Source: Siphlonurus alternatus (Eukaryota > Arthropoda > Insecta > Ephemeroptera > Siphlonuridae). Taken from it: a stretch of DNA of 64,000 nucleotides. Both the position numbers and the translations under genes were made by a program. Below are positions 57,335-64,000 of this stretch, piece after piece; the stretch's first letter is position 1; each line of letters begins with the position of its first letter. The notes beneath the pieces were generated by a model. The model was given only the letters and a program-made list of their open reading frames with translations, did no database searches and was not told the DNA's origin. The DNA lies in the NCBI GenBank assembly GCA_949825025.1, contig OX463780.1, positions 30,718,118 to 30,782,117 of the forward strand. The letters are read 5' to 3'.

Positions 57335-57665
57335 TTATATATAATCAGGTAAACCATTAAATATAAGGGGGACAATATAGCTTGGATTATGATCACATAA
57401 TGACAATGTATGAGGTTTTATGTGCAAATTTTCGCGTTGCCTCGTTCCATAATTATGTACATTAATGTTACTGCTAAATAACTCTGGATTTTTCTTGGCA
57501 AATTTAGCACACTCATATATAAAAACACATGGAAGAGGCAATATATCCAGCTTTTTAAATAGGCTAACACATGACGTAGGCAAAGCCACACATAGTGCGA
57601 ATGAGAAGTTTCTGCATTACAAAGACGGAAGTTGCTTTAGTTGAGTATCCCCAAAAAATAATAAT
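57335..57665 (-). pseudogene. Non-LTR retrotransposon fragment, C-terminal end of RT ORF
   Basis: Minus-strand reading gives WGYSTKATSVFVMQK-LLIRTMCG, then after a frame change LFKKLDILPLPCVFIYECAK and VHNYGTRQRENLHI. The blocks W-G, QK-x-x-IR, L-x-x-LPC-x-Y-x-Y and N-x-x-TR are typical of the end of LINE reverse-transcriptase ORFs. Frame breaks and missing upstream domains show a dead copy. It belongs to a different lineage from the fragment at 5890-6275. Confidence 0.75.
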
Positions 57666-58379
57666 TTTATCATTGTTTAGTTTTTTTTAAATAAACTATT
57701 TCACTTATTGTAAAATTATCCAATAAACGACGAGCTTTCATTAAATTCTACATGTTATATAACACTTGATGCAAATTATTAGCAAAGGTATTCGATATAA
57801 GATTCAATGAAGGTATCAATCAAAGATATCAAAGGCCAATGGATTTTACCAATAGCTTGTAAAATAAACAAATGAAAAATATCAAAAATTTTAATATAAT
57901 TTTCATGTTACTAATGTAATTTACATAATTACTTTTTACTTCTTAATTACACAAAATGTTAAGTGAAATGTACAAAAAATGGTGCAACTCTCAAGAAAGG
58001 TTTCTGAATTTTTTTTTTCAAATTTGGATTGGTCTGATAGTAAAAAACAACTATTATTTTGGCAGCTTTATTTTGCATGCTAATAAAAATAGTTTAAAAA
58101 CAACGCTGATACTTTATATCATTGTTTAATGTTTTACAACAAATGTCGGAAACGGCAGCTCATGGTGCCATGCTCGATTATCAGCAGAGATATTGTAATG
58201 GAAGCCGTATCAGAAGAGTACAACGCTTAGTCATATTTGTTATCATGTCCAATTGCTTTTTTGATAGTAAAATTATAACCGATGATTTCATATTTTAATT
58301 TATATTTTTAACATCAATATTGAAATTATTACAAAAATAAGATATTATTTTCAGAGGTAATTAAATTAACTAGTCCTTA
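57666..58379. other. AT-rich non-coding stretch
   Basis: No gene or repeat recognised. Confidence 0.4.
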
Positions 58380-59006
58380 TTATTAAACATCACTTTCGGG
58401 ACCCCAAAATTAACCAGCGTTTTCCTATGCTGGGACGCACTTCCTTTGGGCGAGCGTCTGGGTTCGTCGGAACCCGACGAAACTTTTCCTGGGGGTGGCC
58501 GCCGTAACCAGGAAAATAATAAAAAATCCACGTCCGGGGGGGGACTGGGGGTGAATTTTTTTATCTAGATTTTTGGGGTTTTTCGGCCTCCGAGCTCTTC
58601 CGGTGCCCTGCGCTGGCCTTGGCCGGTGGAGGTCTTTGCCCGGTGAACTTTTGTTGCTGCCGAGTCGTGTTCGGTTCCGGACACCGGACATCGTTTCGGC
58701 AGCGCACGCCGCCCGTGAGGTTACGTTTGGAAATTTGGGCTCTTCGGTGTCGTGTGGTCTGTGTTTCGAATCACCGTGTGTTCGAGTGTTGGTGCGTGGT
58801 GTGTTGTCGTGGCCGTGTAGTGAGGACGTCATGCTATTGCGACGTATTACGTGTCACTTTGATGTGTTACGGCCCTCTATCATGCACTTTGAATCACAAA
58901 TGTGGACATCGTGGACACGGGGTGACCTTGTGCCGCGTGACTCCACGGCTAGGGGATCTCCTCCCTGAGTTCATCTTTTCGTTGGTTTCAATTTGTGTTT
59001 TCTGAT
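58380..59006. other. Unexplained GC-rich island (about 600 bp)
   Basis: Abrupt rise in G+C and CpG in DNA that is otherwise strongly AT-rich. Open frames of 128-135 codons exist on both strands (58425-58832 minus; 58573-58968 and 58619-59005 plus) and overlap each other, so composition rather than selection explains them. No domain recognised. It could be the 5' end of a GC-rich retrotransposon, a foreign or contaminating insert, or a host CpG island. Confidence 0.4.
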
Positions 59007-59364
59007 ACGTAGACATGCAACACACAACGTACTAGTAATCTATTAGCTGTCAGTAATTAAAAAAAGTTATCTTTACCCTGTAAAATAATTATAGTAGTCA
59101 ACCAATACAATTCACTATAAATTTACTTATATATTGTAAATTAACGAATTTAAAATATAAGATAATTTTTGGTAAGATAAAATATTTCGTAATAGTACTG
59201 GCAGTGAGACTGTGTAGTATTTATTCTTCTACTTATGATTTTATTTATTACAAAAATAATTAATTTATTAAATTATATTGATATGGAAATTTATTTACCC
59301 ATTAATCAACATGTAAGTATTCTAAAAGTTGTAGAAAATTTGTAATTGTAAGCACACACGAATG

Positions 59365-59488
59365 GTACACTCGTCGCCTTGGAAAATTTCCCTTTGCAGC
59401 CTTGTTAATCACCATGCTGTGTTATTCATACAGGGCGTGGTGATTATCAAGGCTGCAAAGGGAAATTTTTCGAGGCGATGACTGTACA
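59365..59488. mobile_element. Fold-back MITE (GTCATCGCCT type)
   Basis: Arms tcgtcgccttggaaaatttc (59371 on) and gaaatttttcgaggcgatga, plus cctttgcagccttgttaatc with its complement, make a nearly complete hairpin. Relative of 20918-21030. Confidence 0.7.
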
Positions 59489-61030
59489 TGGTTTCAACAT
59501 TGAAAATGCTATACAGTTCAACTCTACGTGAAATAAGTTTTGGCGTGATGAAACTGTATTGAATGAATTTCATAAGCAGTTTCTAACTTATTTCTTCCTG
59601 AAGTAAAATTCATTCCAATTTTGAAATCTTATGCCATAGTGAACATAAATTATGAAAATTTATTTTGTATCTCAAACAGGGCATCGGAGAAGGTGGAAAA
59701 AAGTGGATCCTTTAAAACTACATTTTTATTCATTAAATACTTTTTGTTTTTATTGTTGCATTGTTGCTTATATTTCGTTTCATGCTGAGAAATTTTGTTG
59801 TAAAAAACTAAAAAACATCATTGTGATCTAATTATTTAACATCTACAAAATAAATATCTATAAGGTGAATAAAAAAATATTATTATTATTTAATAATTTT
59901 TAATTCAATGAAAATATCGAATTTAATTACAGCATTCTAATTATTTATAACTCTAATTTCTAGTAAAGTTATTTTTATGTTGCAGAGTCTTTTCTAATTT
60001 TTGTCGGTATATATAAAGTAAAAAAATATAAAAAATTGTACTGTCGTGAAATATAATTAGTCGTAATAATAATAATAACAATGGTTTATCATGCTAAAAC
60101 TTTCTTATTTAAAACAAAGTTATAAGAACACATGCCGTTGAGTCCTCGTCACGCTTCGAAATTCCCTCATGGAGAACAAAATTACCGCATGCATGGATAA
60201 CAAAATTTCTTGATAAAAAAACACAACTAATGTAACTGAAATTACGTTTAATAATAATTGCTAATAACAGTTGTGATAATTATGCAATTGTTAAACAAAT
60301 TAAGTATATTTTAATTTGTCAAGAAACTAAAAGTCCTCTGCTAATTGTTTAAATAAAGCAGCCAAAGATAATTAGCAACTATTTAATTTGCAATGCTCTT
60401 TATTTGAGCCAACAATTATAAAACTTTATATATTTTATTAATCATGATTGACGATGGTGAATCATTCTACCAAACCTGTAATTTTAACTTAACGAATCAT
60501 ATTGTACAGCTTGAAAATAGCAACTGATTACTTTGATATTTTATTACGTATACTGTATTTATAATTAATATATTATGTGTGACGTTGTAGAAAATGTTCA
60601 TTTAGCATGCATGGAAAATTGGGAGTATTCTTTGGATTCTGCATTTTCATATGACACATCAAATAAACTATAATCATATACGTAATATATTATACCACAG
60701 CAAAAATATTAGTTACTTTAAATTAATACAGCTAATTCTTGAAAAATTCATGTATTTTTGGAAACATTTTGATATATTTTGTTGATATATTTTGTTGACG
60801 TGAATCATGTTTTAATGTACAACCAGCTATTTGAAAATAAATTATTATTATTATTATTATACATACTAGAAAAAAAGGAAATCGTGGATTTACTGGTAGT
60901 TAATATATAATAAATCCCAACTGTACGTGTAAATAAAGAAACGCGCAACCCAAGTTTGGTTTTAGATTTCATTTCACGATTTAACCTTATAAAAAAAAGG
61001 ATGATCATACAGTATAACAGATCTTACAAG
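59489..61030. other. AT-rich non-coding stretch
   Basis: Nothing recognisable except short TTA repeats (60842-60860). Confidence 0.4.
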
Positions 61031-61172
61031 TTAGTTTACCTCTAGACAGTTCAGTAGACTAGACGGCACCAAATATATCAGCCAATGAAAAGGCTAGAAT
61101 GTTAGCTGGTCACCTTTTCATTGGCTGATATATCTGGCGCCGTCTAGTCTACTGAGCTGTCTAAAGGTAAAA
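61031..61172. mobile_element. Fold-back MITE (CAGTAGACTAGACGGC type)
   Basis: Arms tttacctctagacagttcag...agacggc and gccgtctagtctactgagct...aaaggtaaa are inverted, with inner arms atatcagccaatgaaaagg / ccttttcattggctgatat. Recent, given the near-perfect pairing. Confidence 0.75.
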
Positions 61173-61864
61173 TAAGATTTTTTTATACTGTATACTAATA
61201 TTTATTCAAGGTGGTAGAATAACAAATAATGAGATTTTTTTCATCCATTATTGTAAATTAGTTTTTATAGTTACCTCTATACTTAAACACAAAATTTGTT
61301 TCATTTATTTGTAAATGGTTAGCGTATACATTTTATATATTTATTTTGACCATTGTAAATAATAATGTTATGTCCCATAATTATACAATTATTAGATCCA
61401 TGTTTGGTCACCGAAGCTTATACATGCACAAAATAAAATACTAACAAATATTAATTGAACGTTTCGTGGGTTCAAGGACAGATTCAAAGCCTAATTATTT
61501 TATCCTTAATTGATGACAATACTGATTAATACTGTCTTATATGCTATGAAACGTTGTTGAAGAAACTTTATAATATTTCAAAATTATTAAACGTATACAG
61601 CAAACAGAATATAAAAAAGTTAGAAAAAGAAGAAAAACTTTTTTTTTTTATGTACAAAATAAATTTTAATTAAATTTCTACAACAAAACAATGCAAATCA
61701 AATTGCTATCTGAAAAATTATTTATTTTAAATGTAAAATTTATAAGTAATAAAAAACAATAACGTCGTTTTTAATGGCTATTTTTGTACTAAAAATATTG
61801 ACTTGATCTATTCTATAAAGCTTATGATCAAATAGATTTTTGAATATTTATTTTTATATTATAT

Positions 61865-61955
61865 CGAGATCAATTCACGAAGGAAGATAACCAATAACCA
61901 GGTTTCTCACTAACCACATTTATTTCATTGAATAGTTTTTTAGTGAATCACGCCT
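61865..61955. mobile_element. Degenerate fold-back element (TTAGCCAGGTT type)
   Basis: Has ttcacgaaggaagataacc...aaccaggtttct and closes with agtgaatcacgcc, resembling the pair at 20356-20655 but shortened. Confidence 0.45.
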
Positions 61956-62411
61956 TATTATATTTTAAAAGTATGAGGTAAGTTAGTTATTAAAATGTTC
62001 ATACCATGAAAATAAGATTTAAGGCTTTTTAAAAACATAATATTTGATGGACTAACAAATTCCATTCAATTTACATGTCTTAGTAAAAAAGTTAATAAAA
62101 GTAATTAGTAAGTCCACATTTATATAAAACAATATTTTTAGTAAATTGATAACTTAAATTATTAAAATTTCTTTTTGTAATTAATTTTTATAGTAACGAG
62201 AAATATATAAATCCTTCGGTGCTGTATAATACCTAGTTCATAAATATAATTATAAATATTATGAATATGCACTTTGTTTCATTGTCAAAATGACTAAATG
62301 CGTATTTTAAACTTATTAAACCTATATTAATAATATTGGCTTCGTGTTAAATGTAATACCACTGTGATACAAAATTAAACTAACTATATAAGACAAGTAA
62401 TATTAACCAAT

Positions 62412-62510
62412 ACTGAAGAGTTGAATAGATCACTGGAAAGGATAAGAAGATTTCTTATATTGGGACATCATCAAAATTATCATCTAAGCGACGCTTTCCT
62501 ATCTCGTGAG
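62412..62510 (+). CDS. Possible host exon
   Basis: A frame encoding TEELNRSLERIRRFLILG followed by HHQNYHLSDAFLSRE runs up to a strong donor, GAG|GTAAGA, at 62511. The reading looks helical and protein-like compared with surroundings. The upstream acceptor is not clear (weak ag choices near 62380-62425) and no partner exon was found. Family not recognised. Confidence 0.3.
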
Positions 62511-62647
62511 GTAAGAATTTCACGAAAATATGTACATGACATGTTCTCTGCAACGAAGTTAACATAATAAAAAAAAGATCTATTTAATAAATTTATTGTA
62601 TTAATTTATTTTTTATTTCTTCAGCAACGAACATTTTTATTTTAATG

Positions 62648-64000
<1,353 letters not shown>

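Overview
The window is 64 kb of very AT-rich animal nuclear DNA, most likely from an arthropod and probably an insect. The evidence is long introns or gene-poor spacers, many short fold-back transposons, decayed non-LTR retrotransposons, 5S-rRNA-derived SINEs, long (TA)n and (CT)n tracts and a 200-base assembly gap. Only scraps of host genes can be supported: two small in-phase exons on the plus strand (1685-1735 and 12848-12931), a possible exon near 62440-62510, and a short minus-strand reading frame beside a CpG-rich patch that occurs twice (around 30.1 kb and 52.5 kb).

The centrepiece is a 12.8-kb element at 31914-44735 with terminal inverted repeats (TIRs) of about 300 bp. Its left half is a compact, virus-like capsid and packaging module of the Polinton/Maverick-adintovirus type. 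It carries a FtsK/HerA packaging ATPase, a phospholipase A2/basic core protein, an adenain-like cysteine protease, a penton-like minor capsid protein, a small basic ORF, a hexon-like major capsid protein, a BIR-domain protein, a spliced small protein at the left end and a coiled-coil-type ORF. The minus-strand genes run PLA2 > protease > penton > small ORF > MCP > BIR with junctions of about 1-8 bases (one TAATG overlap), apart from the small ORF overlapping the MCP start. The ATPase is divergent from PLA2, with a tRNA-like Pol III cassette between them.

No DNA polymerase B or retroviral-type integrase is visible. The right half is instead a giant palindrome: two nearly identical arms of about 2.18 kb (38994-41168 and 41417-43600) around a 248-bp spacer, carrying a host MITE and a GA/CT microsatellite. 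The coiled-coil gene is cut off at the outer edge of the left arm. Two arrays of AACGG-type motifs spaced 10-11 bp apart lie just outside the arms in mirror orientation. The element therefore looks like a nonautonomous or rearranged capsid-bearing derivative that may depend on a helper for replication and integration.

The host DNA on either side is unusual. The 9-kb block at 22.69-31.66 kb recurs at 44.74-54.12 kb, starting at the element's right end inside a MITE and ending in a (TA)n tract; the first copy runs into the assembly gap. This could be a real segmental duplication, or two haplotypes (empty and occupied) joined at the gap. The copies differ by a 5S-SINE insertion at 46314-46694. 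The rest of the window (1-22 kb and 54-64 kb) is AT-rich non-coding DNA with scattered MITEs, SINE and LINE fragments and one unexplained 600-bp GC-rich island at 58.4-59.0 kb.
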